Positions 1 to 8,940 of a DNA stretch of 64,000 nt are shown here, one piece after another (positions within the stretch are counted from its first letter, which is position 1; each line of letters opens with the position of its first letter). The notes under the pieces are model-generated. The model had not been told where the DNA came from, ran no database searches, and saw only the letters and a list, made by a program, of their open reading frames with translations. The stretch is from Acanthosoma haemorrhoidale (lineage: Eukaryota; Arthropoda; Insecta; Hemiptera; Acanthosomatidae). Made by a program: the position numbers and the translations under genes. Location of the stretch: the NCBI GenBank assembly GCA_930367205.1, contig OV884009.1, positions 106,537,189 through 106,601,188 of the forward strand. The letters are read 5' to 3'.

Positions 1-190
1 CTATCAAGCCACCCAGTTGAAGTGGTATAGTCTGTGATCCCCAAGGAGCTTGCCACTTGCCGGTCCCTTTCTTGCAAAATTGTGCCACTTCGCGGGATGT
101 TAGAGTTCCTGGATAAACCAATTTTTTAGAATGGTTCTCAGCTTTTCATGTTTTCGGATCCTTTTTTTTTTTACAGCTGGTTTCTTCATG
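1..190 (-). pseudogene. Tigger/pogo-type CENP-B-like DNA-binding domain, broken fragment
   Basis: Read on the minus strand, the segment encodes pieces typical of the second helix-turn-helix of Tigger/Jerky transposases: LRTILKNWFIQ, then in another frame NSNIPRSGTILQER and LGITDYTTSTGWLD. The SNIP-SG-ILQ and S-GWLD signatures are what I recognise. At least one frameshift lies between the two pieces, and the window edge cuts the rest. The family binds transposon ends through this domain. The fragment is on the opposite strand from the Tigger pseudogene at 10.2-11.3 kb, so the two are not one copy. Confidence 0.7.
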
Positions 191-1065
191 GGCCGAAACA
201 AATACACTTCTTGTTTTTAATATCGATCGTAAAGCAGCAAAATCTTATTGACTCAATATAAATCAATCATTCATTATTTTCTTTTATTGAAAATGATTTT
301 AGCGACATTTTATATGATGTTATCAGGAACGAGGTGGATAAAATACTGAAAGGAAAATGTGTTTCGTATTGTAAATGCACAAGTTAATCGAATTTGTAAG
401 GGAGAGAGAAAGTTCATAGAAATTATTTTTGTCACATCGATTAGATCATGGCATTATGTTGTTTCTTTCCTGGTTTTAATTTAATCTTTAATACACAAAT
501 TTAATTTAATTTTGACTTAATATCATAAGTGTCGGCTAATGGTATCAGTGAAAATCATACAAATTCATGGCATCATCACTATCATTACCTACAACACAAT
601 CTTTACTCGCAACTTTAACATAATTAGTGCACCCGATGCTCTCTTTGTGGCTCTTTAATTATATTGTTTGTTAGATGTTCGTTGAGGGAATTGAGCTTAA
701 CCTATTTTGGTAATATGGTCTGGTCCCTTCGATTAGTCAATGGTTGAATAGCAACCACTGATTTTAACGTTGTTATTGTGGTTTACTTAATTGCACCTGT
801 AATGGCTCTAAGTGCATTGTTTTGTACAATTTTCTACGTTTTACCTTATTAAAATTTGATTCTGCAGCAATGCCTCATTTCAAAATGACATTAAGTTTTT
901 TTTAACTTCTATGTTACATTACCATTTATCTCTTCCCACCAACCTTTTTCTAGACCTGAGAAAACATAATGGCAATCCCATACAAATCAAGTCATTAATC
1001 TTTGTATGGTGCCCTGCAATAGTTAAAGTTTTTTTTATATACTTTTAAATAATTACTTGATAATG
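191..1065. other. AT-rich non-coding flank
   Basis: I see no convincing coding sequence, RNA gene or terminal repeat in this stretch. It ends at the 4-bp target duplication of the Gypsy element. Confidence 0.5.
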
Positions 1066-1069
1066 GTTC
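1066..1069. repeat. Target-site duplication of Gypsy element (left copy)
   Basis: GTTC here is repeated at 8362-8365, directly abutting the two LTR outer ends. This fixes the insertion borders. Confidence 0.8.
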
Positions 1070-1705
1070 TGTAAACCCCCGACTTTCTCTCTCCTCCTCC
1101 TCCTCCTAAATGTTTACAGGAATTTGGGAAAATATTAATGCCAGGAGAGGGCATTACTTAAGGAAAGGGGAACCTGAAATATTACATGGAATTGACATAT
1201 CTAGGGGAAGACAGATAAATTAATTCGGATTAAATAATTACTTTAATAGATAATTAATATTTCTTTTCCCAAATGTAATAATATTACACACATTTACAAG
1301 GAATGTGCTAATAACAAAACTAGCAAGACTGTCTGTCCCCTTTTCCCAGAATCGTGATGCTCTAATTTTTCTCCCATTCGATATGAGTAGGATTAATCTA
1401 AAATTAGTTCCACCAACCTGGGTACCACATCTCGTCTCTCTCTTTTGGCTGTCCAAAATTCACAAAACAGTCCCTGTACTCGTCGCCACAATCGACTCAA
1501 CTGCACTGCCGTTCGTGGGAACCCAAGTCTTCCCCCTCAAGGCGACAGCCAGTCTTGCCTCGTTAGCACATTCCTTTTACTATTGTTCCATTCATTTATA
1601 CTTACCCACTAACTATTTAATTAACTTATTTCTACAACTTAATTTATACTATCGCTAATTTACATTGGCTATAACTACTTAAAATGTAAAAGTCTATCGG
1701 TCACA
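1070..1705 (-). repeat. Gypsy 3' LTR
   Basis: This is the element's 3' LTR because the element is on the minus strand. It matches the copy at 7729-8361 almost perfectly. Differences seen are one extra CTC in the CTC microsatellite near 1095-1108, T versus C near 1125, and C versus T near 1453. Open frames inside it (such as 1305-1658) are chance frames; the same frame is present in both LTRs. Confidence 0.97.
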
Positions 1706-1720
1706 ACACTCCCCGTTTTC
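1706..1720 (-). promoter_or_regulatory. Polypurine tract of Gypsy element
   Basis: On the minus strand the bases next to the 3' LTR read GAAAACGGGGAGTGT, mostly purine. This is the expected position of the primer for plus-strand DNA synthesis. Confidence 0.6.
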
Positions 1721-1721
1721 C

Positions 1722-1750
1722 AAAAGTGTTGACCCTAGGTCAACACTTTT
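1722..1750. repeat. Perfect 13-bp palindrome with 3-base loop
   Basis: Arms AAAAGTGTTGACC (1722-1734) and GGTCAACACTTTT (1738-1750) are exact reverse complements around CTA. It sits beside the purine tract in the element's 3' untranslated part. Its function is unknown; it could form a hairpin in the genomic RNA. Confidence 0.85.
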
Positions 1751-2111
1751 CTTTCTCGTGACACGCACTGACACCCTCACTCTTTGTTTCTCCCTCCCGG
1801 TCACTCGCGTGGGTGCTGTCGATGGCCGCCCTCAACGTTCAGTGGTCCGGGGGAATTGAATGGGTGCCAGATGCTCCACGGCTAGACCGGCGATGTCCAG
1901 CGAGTCCTCCACAGGGTGTCATACTTTCAAAGGAACGACTAAAGGTGTTGCTTGGGAGAGACTCCTGTTTAAATCAATCAAACTCAAGTCGGATGGAAGA
2001 GAATGAGCAACAGTGATTAATATTCCTTAGAGGAAAAAGGGTATGACTTAAATGGCCCCGCGCAATGGTTCCTTTGAGGGAGAAGAGGGTGGAGAGAGAG
2101 AGAGATTCCGA
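1751..2111 (-). other. Gypsy 3' untranslated region
   Basis: Lies between the end of the integrase tail and the palindrome/purine tract. It includes a GA-rich run near 2090-2105. I see no further protein-coding signal on the element strand. Confidence 0.5.
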
Positions 2112-2867
2112 TTAATGATTTGCGAAAATTCCGCTACCGTTTGGCCCGCGGCCACATACCTCAGGGTAAGTTACTCGGCGATTATTTCTCAATAAGTAGG
2201 GACTGCGCGGCAACATCGGTGCCTCTGTACTATCCGCCTCACAAGTCGGGTCTCGATAGTTGGTACTGTCATCTTCCACCGAGGTCTCTCCCGAGACCTC
2301 CGATGGGTTCACCAACGGGGTAACCGGGCGGGAGGGCTCCTTTTCGCTCGATGAAACATCTTCCTCCGTACGGATAATACTCGGTCGCCCCTCCGCTTCG
2401 CCCTCAGGCCACCAGATTGGAGCCACTACATCCCTCCTTGGCGAGCTGGTGGCCAATAGAGAATCGTTCCCAATGGCCCTTTCTCTAGGATGGGGCTCTT
2501 CCTCCTCGTCAGAGTCGGTTAGGGGGATCGGCCAGAAGTCCTCTTGGTCTCTTTCCTTATCCCTTACTTCGTCATCGTCATCTTCCGATTCAGACTGTTG
2601 CTCCTTTGGATACTCCGTTTCGAGACTACTGTTAAAAGCCGGTTTCAAGCGGTTCACGTGTACTACCTGGGTCCTGCCGGTTTCATTTCTGATTGCATAG
2701 GTTACCGCACTGCATTTCTTGACTATTATCCATGGTCCCGTCCAAGGGCAATGAAATTTTTTTAAATTTCCTGATTTTACCGCGGGTACATGTAAGTTTA
2801 CCGCGTCGCCCCCGGTGAAAGTTCGGGATCTCCTATCTTGGTTACTGCCACGGTTCTGTGAGCCCAA
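2112..2867 (-). pseudogene. Gypsy integrase C-terminal part: GPY/F module and acidic tail
   Basis: 251 codons open on the minus strand. The start is not a real start; the frame continues the integrase after a one-base change near 2840-2860. Early residues carry the small SH3-like region (TGGDAVNLHVP), then the GPY/F module around W-GPW-I-KK...Y-I...VVHVNRLKPA, which helps Ty3/Gypsy integrases choose and hold target DNA. The remainder is a long Asp/Glu/Ser/Pro-rich tail ending in YLLRNNRRVTYP and a TAA stop. Such acidic tails are common after Gypsy integrases. Confidence 0.85.
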
Positions 2868-3544
2868 GTTTTCTTAATCCTTTCACGGGCTTCTTCGTAG
2901 GCCTGTTCTACACGAACCCTAATCCTTGCAGCTTCATCTTGTGTTAAGGCGTTTTCCAACGCTTCCACAGGCTCTATCCATTCCCCTTCCGGAGTGCGGA
3001 GCTCTCTGCCATATAACAGGAAGTTCGGCGAAAATCCCGTGGCAGAATGTGGTATGGAGCGATAAGCCATTAGTGAAAAGGGGACCCACCGGTCCCAATC
3101 TCGCCCATCTTTTCTGGCAAAGTGAGCCATGGAATCTCCCAGTGTACGATGAAAGCGTTCCAGCATTCCATTACTCTGGGGATGGTAGGGGGTGGTTTGG
3201 AGTTTTTGTATGCCTAAGCCCTTGCACACGGATTTGAACAACGCCGACACGAAATTCCTGCCTTGATCAGTCAGTAGTTTCTTTGGAGTCCCATGTCTGG
3301 TGATTATACGCTCGACAAAAACCCGAGCGGTCTCGTCCGCCGTCTGTTCTCTTATAGGTTCAGCTTCAGTGTATCGGCTAAAGTGGTCTATAAAAGTTAA
3401 CAAATATTTATTCCCGCGGCTACTCTTTGGGAACGGCCCCACGATATCCAGGGAAACCATTTCGAATGGCGCCTTGGGAAAGAAGGGGGCCTCTAGAGGA
3501 GCTGTTAACCCAGGGGGGTCTTTCTCTGAGCACACGGGTGGCAT
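2798..3544 (-). pseudogene. Gypsy integrase catalytic core
   Basis: RNase H-fold integrase core (rve). The DD35E triad is visible: Asp33 in VSLDIVGPFP, Asp93 in LLTDQGRNFVS and Glu129 in HPQSNGMLERFHRTL (numbered in this open frame). It joins retrotransposon cDNA to the host genome. It is out of frame by one base with the zinc-binding domain upstream; the break falls at a run of six C (six G on the plus strand at 3513-3518). It is out of frame again with the C-terminal part near 2840-2860. The catalytic residues themselves look intact. Confidence 0.93.
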
Positions 3545-3777
3545 CCCTTAACGAACTCTTCTATATCTTTCCCCATCGAGGGCCAATAGTACTTATTCTT
3601 TATCCATTCATGGGTACGTTCTCTTCCCGGATGTCCCGCCCATGGCCGACTATGGTGTTCCTCCATGATCTGTTGCCGGCGATCTAGTGGAACCAAAATT
3701 TTCCATTGATTTGGGTCATCACTTATTCCGTAGTGTATTATACCATCCGCCCCCGTCCGTAACCCTCGTGGGTTATT
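3505..3777 (-). pseudogene. Gypsy integrase N-terminal HHCC zinc domain
   Basis: In the same frame as the RT/RNase H region but after its TAA stop (3778-3780). From about 3696 downward it encodes the H-H...C-x2-C domain: EEHHSRPWAGHPGR, then KYYWPSM, then CHPCAQRK. These residues bind zinc and help integrase multimerise on cDNA ends. The frame stays open through the 81 bases between the stop and the first Met, so the stop looks like a point change inside one polyprotein. The frame ends at 3505 because of the C-run frameshift. Confidence 0.88.
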
Positions 3778-5046
3778 TTAGACCCATCTCTGGCATTCTT
3801 CGTCCTGTTCCTGCCCTCTTTTCCAAAGAACCCGTTGGGCTCCTTCGTCGAACGTCATTATACCCACTACGGCCCTACTCAGGGAGTCCGCGTTGGTATG
3901 CTTCTTCCCTGGTTTGTGGACGACCTGATACTCGAATTCCTCGAGTCTGAGAGTCCACCTCATCAAGCGTGAGGACGGGTCTCTTAGGGACAGCATCCAT
4001 TTAAGTGCAGCGTGGTCAGTGACAAGTGTAAACTTTCGACCCAACAGATAGCACCTAAGATGCTTGGTTGCCCAGACTACCGAAAGTAGCTCTCTTTCGG
4101 TAGCCGAATAATTTTGTTCCGCTGGGTGTAGCTGTCGACTGGCAAAGGCGATAGGCCTTTCTTGTCCGTTTCGGAGTTGTGAGAGGACGGCCCCTACTGC
4201 CATTCCAGAGGCATCGGTCGCCAGAATGAAAGGGCCACGGAAATCAGGATAAATCAGCACTCGGTCAGAACACAATATCTCCTGTAAAGCGGTAAACGCC
4301 TCGTCTTGTTCTTTCCCCCAGTGAAATGACATTCCCTTCCCTGTCAGCTGGGTGAGGGGCTTGGCAATTTCGGCGAACTGAGGTACGAACCTCCGGTAAT
4401 ATCCAGCGAGACCCAGGAAGCCTCTCACTTCCCGAGCCGAACCGGGTTTTGGAAATTCTGTTACCGCCGTGATCTTTTCTGGGTCAGGTTTCACCCCTTC
4501 ACTGGTTACCAAGTGGCCAAGGTATTTTACCTGCCTGACCACAAACTTACATTTTGGTCCTTTCAACTTCAGATTAGCACCCCACAGTCGCTCCAACACC
4601 CTTCTTAATCGAGTGCAGTGCTCATCCATATCACCACTGAAGATGATAATGTCATCTAAATAAACATAGCAGTCAGTCCCCTTAACTCCCATCAGTACCT
4701 GGTCCATAGTTCGCTGGAATGTGGCTGGGGCCCCAGCAAGCCCGAACGGCATTTTATGGTACTCGTAGTGACCCCCTAGGGTGGTGAATGCAGTTTTCGG
4801 TCGATCTTCCTCGGCCACCGGTATTTGGTGGTAGCCACTGGCAAGGTCTAATGTTGTGAAAAGCCTACTCTGTCCCAACATCTCTAATGTTTCCTGAATC
4901 AATGGTAGGGGGTAAGCATCCACCTGCGTTACTGCATTCAGCCCCCGGAAGTCAGTGCAGAATCTATACTGGGTCCTTCCGTCTTCACTTCGTTTTGGTA
5001 CCAACACGACAGGTGCTGCCCAAGCACTGTCGGAAGGAGCTATCAC
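3778..5046 (-). pseudogene. Gypsy reverse transcriptase and RNase H
   Basis: 422 codons. RT finger and palm motifs include [61 protein letters not shown] and the catalytic YLDD at residues 129-132. The thumb motif [18 protein letters not shown] follows, then an RNase H-like domain with [37 protein letters not shown] and ADSLSR. It copies element RNA into DNA. The first Met is not a true start: the RT N-terminal segment just upstream sits one frame away, at about 5050-5056. It ends at an in-frame TAA between RNase H and integrase. Confidence 0.96.
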
Positions 5047-5723
5047 TCCCTGCCTAACATATCTTCTAAGTGTTCCTCTACTACCGCTCGTTGGTTGAAG
5101 GGCACTCGATACGGGCGCTTGATCACCGGGGGAGCTTCCCCTGTTGGTATTCTATGCTTCACCCCAGTAGAGCAGCCTTCCTTTCCCGGTTCTTCGAATA
5201 GATCTTGAAACTCTTCTAGCAACGATTCGACTACACCCTTATCCGACTCACCGAGGTGGTCTACATTCCATAGTTGATCCCCCTTTTCCAGAGCATTCTC
5301 GCTACCCTCTACTCGGTGTATCCGAACGTCCCTTTCATTTCTTTCCTCCGTATGCCATTCCGCGCCTATTCCCAATAATTGCCCTTTATCGAGGTAGGTA
5401 TCTACCGGCCCCGAGTTCATAAGTTGGATCCAAACCTCCCCGTGTTCTACAAGCCCAATACTTCGCCCTACTCTTAAGCTACCTTGTTTCAATTGTACCG
5501 GCTCGACAACCACCACTGCCTTCTCTCTCTGGTGGATCGTTGCTCTAATGAATTTCTCACTACACGAAGGGATTGTGATTCGAGCAGGGCTGGTAATTTC
5601 TAGCCCCTTGGTCTCACTTGCTTGTCGGGTTGTTCGCGGGATCCCGGGGTCTCTATTTCTTTGTTCGCGGCCTGCTGGTTTTCGCGTTTGGCCCTCTTTT
5701 TCCTCTTCTGTTGGTGCTTTCAT
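5043..5723 (-). pseudogene. Gypsy pol segment between protease and RT
   Basis: 226 codons. The last part ([44 protein letters not shown]) is the conserved lead-in to Gypsy RT, followed by a one-base frame change before VIAPSDSAW. The first half is a linker domain with no motif I can name. Its ATG at 5723 overlaps the TGA of the protease frame (ATGA), so a programmed or accidental one-base shift is needed here. Translation restart at the ATGA is another possibility. Confidence 0.8.
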
Positions 5724-6409
5724 TCTTGGGCATGGATTAGGTCGGACGATGATCCATCCTTTTGAATTGGCTCCTCCTGCGTCGTTTCCCTTGTGCTTCT
5801 CCCTTTCGCTTCTAAGGCATTTATTGCCACTCCCAACTGGTGAAGGGGATGTACGTTGACTTGTTGCTTCTCAAAACTCAGGCCAGCGTCAGGCGGCGTC
5901 ACTATCACCTCCCGGTTACGAATATCCAGTTTGGCTCCTAGCTTTTCTAGCAAATCCAAACCTATGATTCCGTCTCCTGGCAAGTTCACGCTGATTATCA
6001 ACACCTGATGTTTCACTTCCAGGCCGTCTACTTGACACATCAAATCTTGTACCCCCAAAATACGCCGAGCCTGTCCTGTGACTCCTCTAGCTCGGACACT
6101 GGCGGGCCTTAATTTAACTCCCGGAAGCGCCGTGCGAATTAGCGTCACTTCGGCCCCCGTGTCTACTATCATGTGGTGGAGATATCCCCCAATTAGTATT
6201 TCCATTTTTATCAGTTTACCTACTCCGGCTCCCACCCCTGTAAGCCATTTCTCATCCACAGGCTTGGGTTTCTCCGGCCCAGACGGGGGGTGACCGTCGG
6301 GCCTTAAGCATTTGGGGGCCCCTGCACGGGGTTCAATTTCTTTTCGGTGGGCAGCTGCTTGGATCTGCACTGGTTCGCTATATGCCCTTGCCGTCCACAC
6401 CTGTAGCAA
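5720..6409 (-). pseudogene. Gypsy aspartic protease region of pol
   Basis: Retropepsin-like domain: the active-site MIVDTGAEVTLI lies at residues 80-91 of this open frame (DTG at 83-85), and DGIIGLDLL near residues 146-154 is the usual second signature. It processes the Gag-Pol polyprotein. The open frame begins upstream of the protease, overlapping the zinc-knuckle frame of gag, from which it is offset by -1. The Met at 6409 is therefore probably not a start; entry is more likely by frameshift at 6310-6316. Confidence 0.92.
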
Positions 6410-6513
6410 GTTACCCTTTCTCTGGGGGCCGGGTTATTGCTTACTCCTTTAGCCGGTGGTGGCATTATGCATCCCCTTGCGTAATGTCCTAACTCTCCAC
6501 ACCGATAACAACG
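6304..6513 (-). pseudogene. Gag nucleocapsid: two CCHC zinc knuckles
   Basis: Continues the gag frame immediately after its TAG stop. It encodes CYRCGELGHYARGC and CYRCGRQGHIANQC, both C-x2-C-x4-H-x4-C, then a basic stretch, and ends at TAA 6304-6306. Zinc knuckles package element RNA. Because the frame is unbroken apart from the amber codon at 6514-6516, the stop is either a point mutation or a readthrough site. Confidence 0.88.
6310..6316 (-). promoter_or_regulatory. Putative -1 ribosomal frameshift heptamer
   Basis: On the minus strand, C CCA AAT in the gag frame fits the X XXY YYZ rule and lies just before the gag TAA (6304-6306). Slipping back one base leads directly into the protease frame. 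This is the expected gag/pol junction for a Gypsy element. It is assigned from pattern only. Confidence 0.6.
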
Positions 6514-7449
6514 CTAAGAATCGGATTTCCCTAGTCTCGAGGGAAGCGCCTTTTGAATCGCGCTGATACAAGCGTCTTCAATCTGTTCCTTTAAGCTAAA
6601 CACCGCTCCAGCTCCCCGTGCCGAGGCCTGGTCCTCGTTTCTGGCGATAGGATCCACTGAGCTTCTATACCTATTTCTCTCACTCTCTCGTTGCTGCTCA
6701 TGGCAGGGGCTGGACCTGCCCCCTGCCTCTTCCAACACATATACGTTCTTTCCCCGTTGATGCTCTTGCAAGGCTTGTTCTACATCTAACGCCAATCTCA
6801 CTGCATTCTTCAGTGTATCTGGGCGTCCGAACAACACCTGTTTTCCCACCTCACCCGAGAGTCCCCTCATGAACGCTTCTAGCACTTCTCTCTCTACTTC
6901 CCGCGCCCACCACTTTGCTTCATTCCCAGATAGATCGGACCTGGTCATTTTTCCCCCCAAGGAAATGCATCTGTCCGAAAATTCTTGGATCCTCTCTTTT
7001 GGCTGTTGACTTGTCTCCTGCAAAATTCTTCCATAATATTCAAAAGTATGTGGATCTCCAAACCTTTCTCGCAGTGCGTCTGCAAACTTCTTAAAGCTGA
7101 CAATACCCTTTAATTCCTCATTTCCTCTGACAAAGGCGGCTGCCGGGCCCTGCAACTTGAGCCTACAAATCCGAACTCGGTCAACGTCCTCCCAAGCTCC
7201 ACAAGCTGCTACTTCCTCCACATACTCTAGGAATTCGTCAACCGGCCTGGCACTCGCCTCCCCTCCCCACGTCTTGATCAGACCCTGCAAGGACAAATCC
7301 TTCCTTGGTGGCTTAGGTGTCCCTCCTTCCTTTATCTCTGTCCGGCTAGCTTCGAGTTCATTTTTCAACTTTTCTTCCGACTGGGCAAAAGCCAGGTTAG
7401 CCTTCTCTAGTTCTTCTATCCTCTGTCGGAGGTTACTTTCAACCGACAT
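6514..7449 (-). CDS. Gypsy Gag (capsid part), 311 codons
   Basis: Starts at ATG 7449 with a short coiled-coil-like N-terminus (RQRIEELEKANLAFAQSEEK). It carries a retrotransposon Gag capsid domain: WGGEASARPVDEFLEYVEE, RLKLQGPAAAFV, FADALRERFGD, QQPKERIQEFSDRC and FMRGLSGEVGKQVLF. It assembles the virus-like particle. The frame ends at TAG 6514-6516, just before the zinc knuckles, so the protein as written lacks its nucleocapsid part. The leader before it runs to the primer site. Confidence 0.92.
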   Translation of the reverse strand: MSVESNLRQRIEELEKANLAFAQSEEKLKNELEASRTEIKEGGTPKPPRKDLSLQGLIKTWGGEASARPVDEFLEYVEEVAACGAWEDVDRVRICRLKLQGPAAAFVRGNEELKGIVSFKKFADALRERFGDPHTFEYYGRILQETSQQPKERIQEFSDRCISLGGKMTRSDLSGNEAKWWAREVEREVLEAFMRGLSGEVGKQVLFGRPDTLKNAVRLALDVEQALQEHQRGKNVYVLEEAGGRSSPCHEQQRESERNRYRSSVDPIARNEDQASARGAGAVFSLKEQIEDACISAIQKALPSRLGKSDS

Positions 7450-7710
7450 TTTAATAGGGCTTTATAAAAAAAAAATTTTCTTTTTTTTTTATTAAATTAA
7501 TAAATTTTAATTCACCTTAGTCCAGGACATGGTGTTGACATCAAAATTTCGTTATTTTGGCTCTAGGACCCACCGTTCGCCCAGAAAACAGGGTTTTACG
7601 CCGGAAACCCAGTTGTATTAGCGTCAGCACTTTTACGGACCATGGAGCGCCGCCCCCTTTCCCACAGGCTCGGACCGGTTCCCGGATTAGTGGATTTTCT
7701 TGCAATCCAC
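7450..7710 (-). other. Gypsy 5' leader between primer site and gag
   Basis: Untranslated leader of the element RNA. It is AT-rich with long A/T runs next to the gag start (7466-7505) and more GC-rich near the primer site. No protein motif is seen. Confidence 0.6.
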
Positions 7711-7726
7711 CCCACACCTGACACCA
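7711..7726 (-). promoter_or_regulatory. Primer-binding site, tRNA-Leu-like
   Basis: Two bases in from the 5' LTR, the minus strand reads TGGTGTCAGGTGTGGG. It begins with TGG as expected for pairing with a tRNA CCA end. It resembles the complement of the 3' end of eukaryotic tRNA-Leu, with about one mismatch judged from memory. This would prime minus-strand DNA synthesis. Confidence 0.7.
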
Positions 7727-7728
7727 CT

Positions 7729-8361
7729 TGTAAACCCCCGACTTTCTCTCTCCTCCTCCTCCTAAATGTTTACAGGAATTCGGGAAAATATTAATGCCAG
7801 GAGAGGGCATTACTTAAGGAAAGGGGAACCTGAAATATTACATGGAATTGACATATCTAGGGGAAGACAGATAAATTAATTCGGATTAAATAATTACTTT
7901 AATAGATAATTAATATTTCTTTTCCCAAATGTAATAATATTACACACATTTACAAGGAATGTGCTAATAACAAAACTAGCAAGACTGTCTGTCCCCTTTT
8001 CCCAGAATCGTGATGCTCTAATTTTTCTCCCATTCGATATGAGTAGGATTAATCTAAAATTAGTTCCACCAACCTGGGTACCACATCTCGTCTCTCTCTT
8101 TTGGCTGTTCAAAATTCACAAAACAGTCCCTGTACTCGTCGCCACAATCGACTCAACTGCACTGCCGTTCGTGGGAACCCAAGTCTTCCCCCTCAAGGCG
8201 ACAGCCAGTCTTGCCTCGTTAGCACATTCCTTTTACTATTGTTCCATTCATTTATACTTACCCACTAACTATTTAATTAACTTATTTCTACAACTTAATT
8301 TATACTATCGCTAATTTACATTGGCTATAACTACTTAAAATGTAAAAGTCTATCGGTCACA
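7729..8361 (-). repeat. Gypsy 5' LTR
   Basis: This is the promoter-bearing LTR of the minus-strand element. It matches 1070-1705 and has one CTC unit fewer. It is followed on the plus strand by the GTTC target duplication at 8362-8365. Confidence 0.97.
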
Positions 8362-8365
8362 GTTC

Positions 8366-8730
8366 TAACAAGCTTTTCTGCTTCTCTTTGCAGGGGATTA
8401 TTGAACTATGACTTACTTGAATTGACTTATTTCTTGGATCTGCCAGTGGAGCAAAACATTAGTTGGCATCAACTAACGAGCTTCAACTTACCACTTTGTA
8501 GTGACTGATCTATTCCAGGTGGTTAGTGTCGGCGTCTTCTTCTTTCCACATGTGGGCTCAAGTTGAGGTCCTTTTTTTCCACAGTTCTGGCCTTCTTCCT
8601 CAATTTGTGGCAGATCCAATCCCACTTCCGTTTTTGGATATTTACTCTGACAAGCCCTTGGTGTGCAAGCCAAAGCTCTTTATGTCAAACAGCTTTAGGC
8701 CATCTTAGTTAGTGCAGTGTTATGTCTCAT
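8366..8730. other. Non-coding stretch beside Gypsy element
   Basis: A minus-strand open frame at 8488-8673 has no motif I recognise. Because the next segment is a minus-strand LINE fragment, this may be more of the same decayed element. I cannot support a call. Confidence 0.3.
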
Positions 8731-8937
8731 TTATTGGTGGATGAACATTTGATGGACCTCCCTGAAGCTGAAGTGTTCCCATCTGTTCATCTGCTGTTTT
8801 AGGGTGTTGAGAATAATGCTGTCCTTTCCTTTTTCCTGGTTGAAGTCTGTGTTAAGTGTCCTGGTGTTTCTATAAAACTCTTTTGCATCTACCGCCTTCA
8901 GATGATCATCTTCTATTTTTATTATTAACATGTTCAT
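8731..8937 (-). pseudogene. LINE ORF2 linker fragment
   Basis: The minus-strand frame contains DAKEFYRNTRTLNTDF and QMNRWEHF. This is like the segment between endonuclease and RT in RTE/CR1-type LINEs, where a K-LY-ITRTLSG motif is followed by an RW-EHF motif. It is short and truncated, with no RT catalytic motif found beside it. Confidence 0.55.
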
Positions 8938-8940
8938 CTT

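Larger units (their letters stand above)
1070..8361 (-). mobile_element. Complete Ty3/Gypsy LTR retrotransposon, minus strand
   Basis: A 7.3-kb element bounded by LTRs of 636 bp (1070-1705) and 633 bp (7729-8361). Both start TG and end CA, and they differ only by one CTC unit and about two substitutions. The four bases GTTC lie just outside each end (1066-1069 and 8362-8365), a target duplication of the size usual for Ty3/Gypsy. On the minus strand the order is primer site, gag, zinc knuckles, protease, RT, RNase H, integrase, GPY/F module, acidic tail and purine tract. No envelope gene is seen. The internal region has two in-frame stops and several one-base frame changes, so this copy as read is probably non-autonomous. 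The near-identical LTRs imply recent insertion. Confidence 0.97.

Noticed and set aside
1238..1658. Open frames inside the LTR (also 7894-8314)
   Set aside because: The same frames occur in both LTRs by identity; no protein domain, and they lie in the promoter/terminator repeat.
2120..5859. Plus-strand open frames across the Gypsy coding region
   Set aside because: Shadow frames opposite gag-pol on the minus strand, which carries all recognisable motifs.
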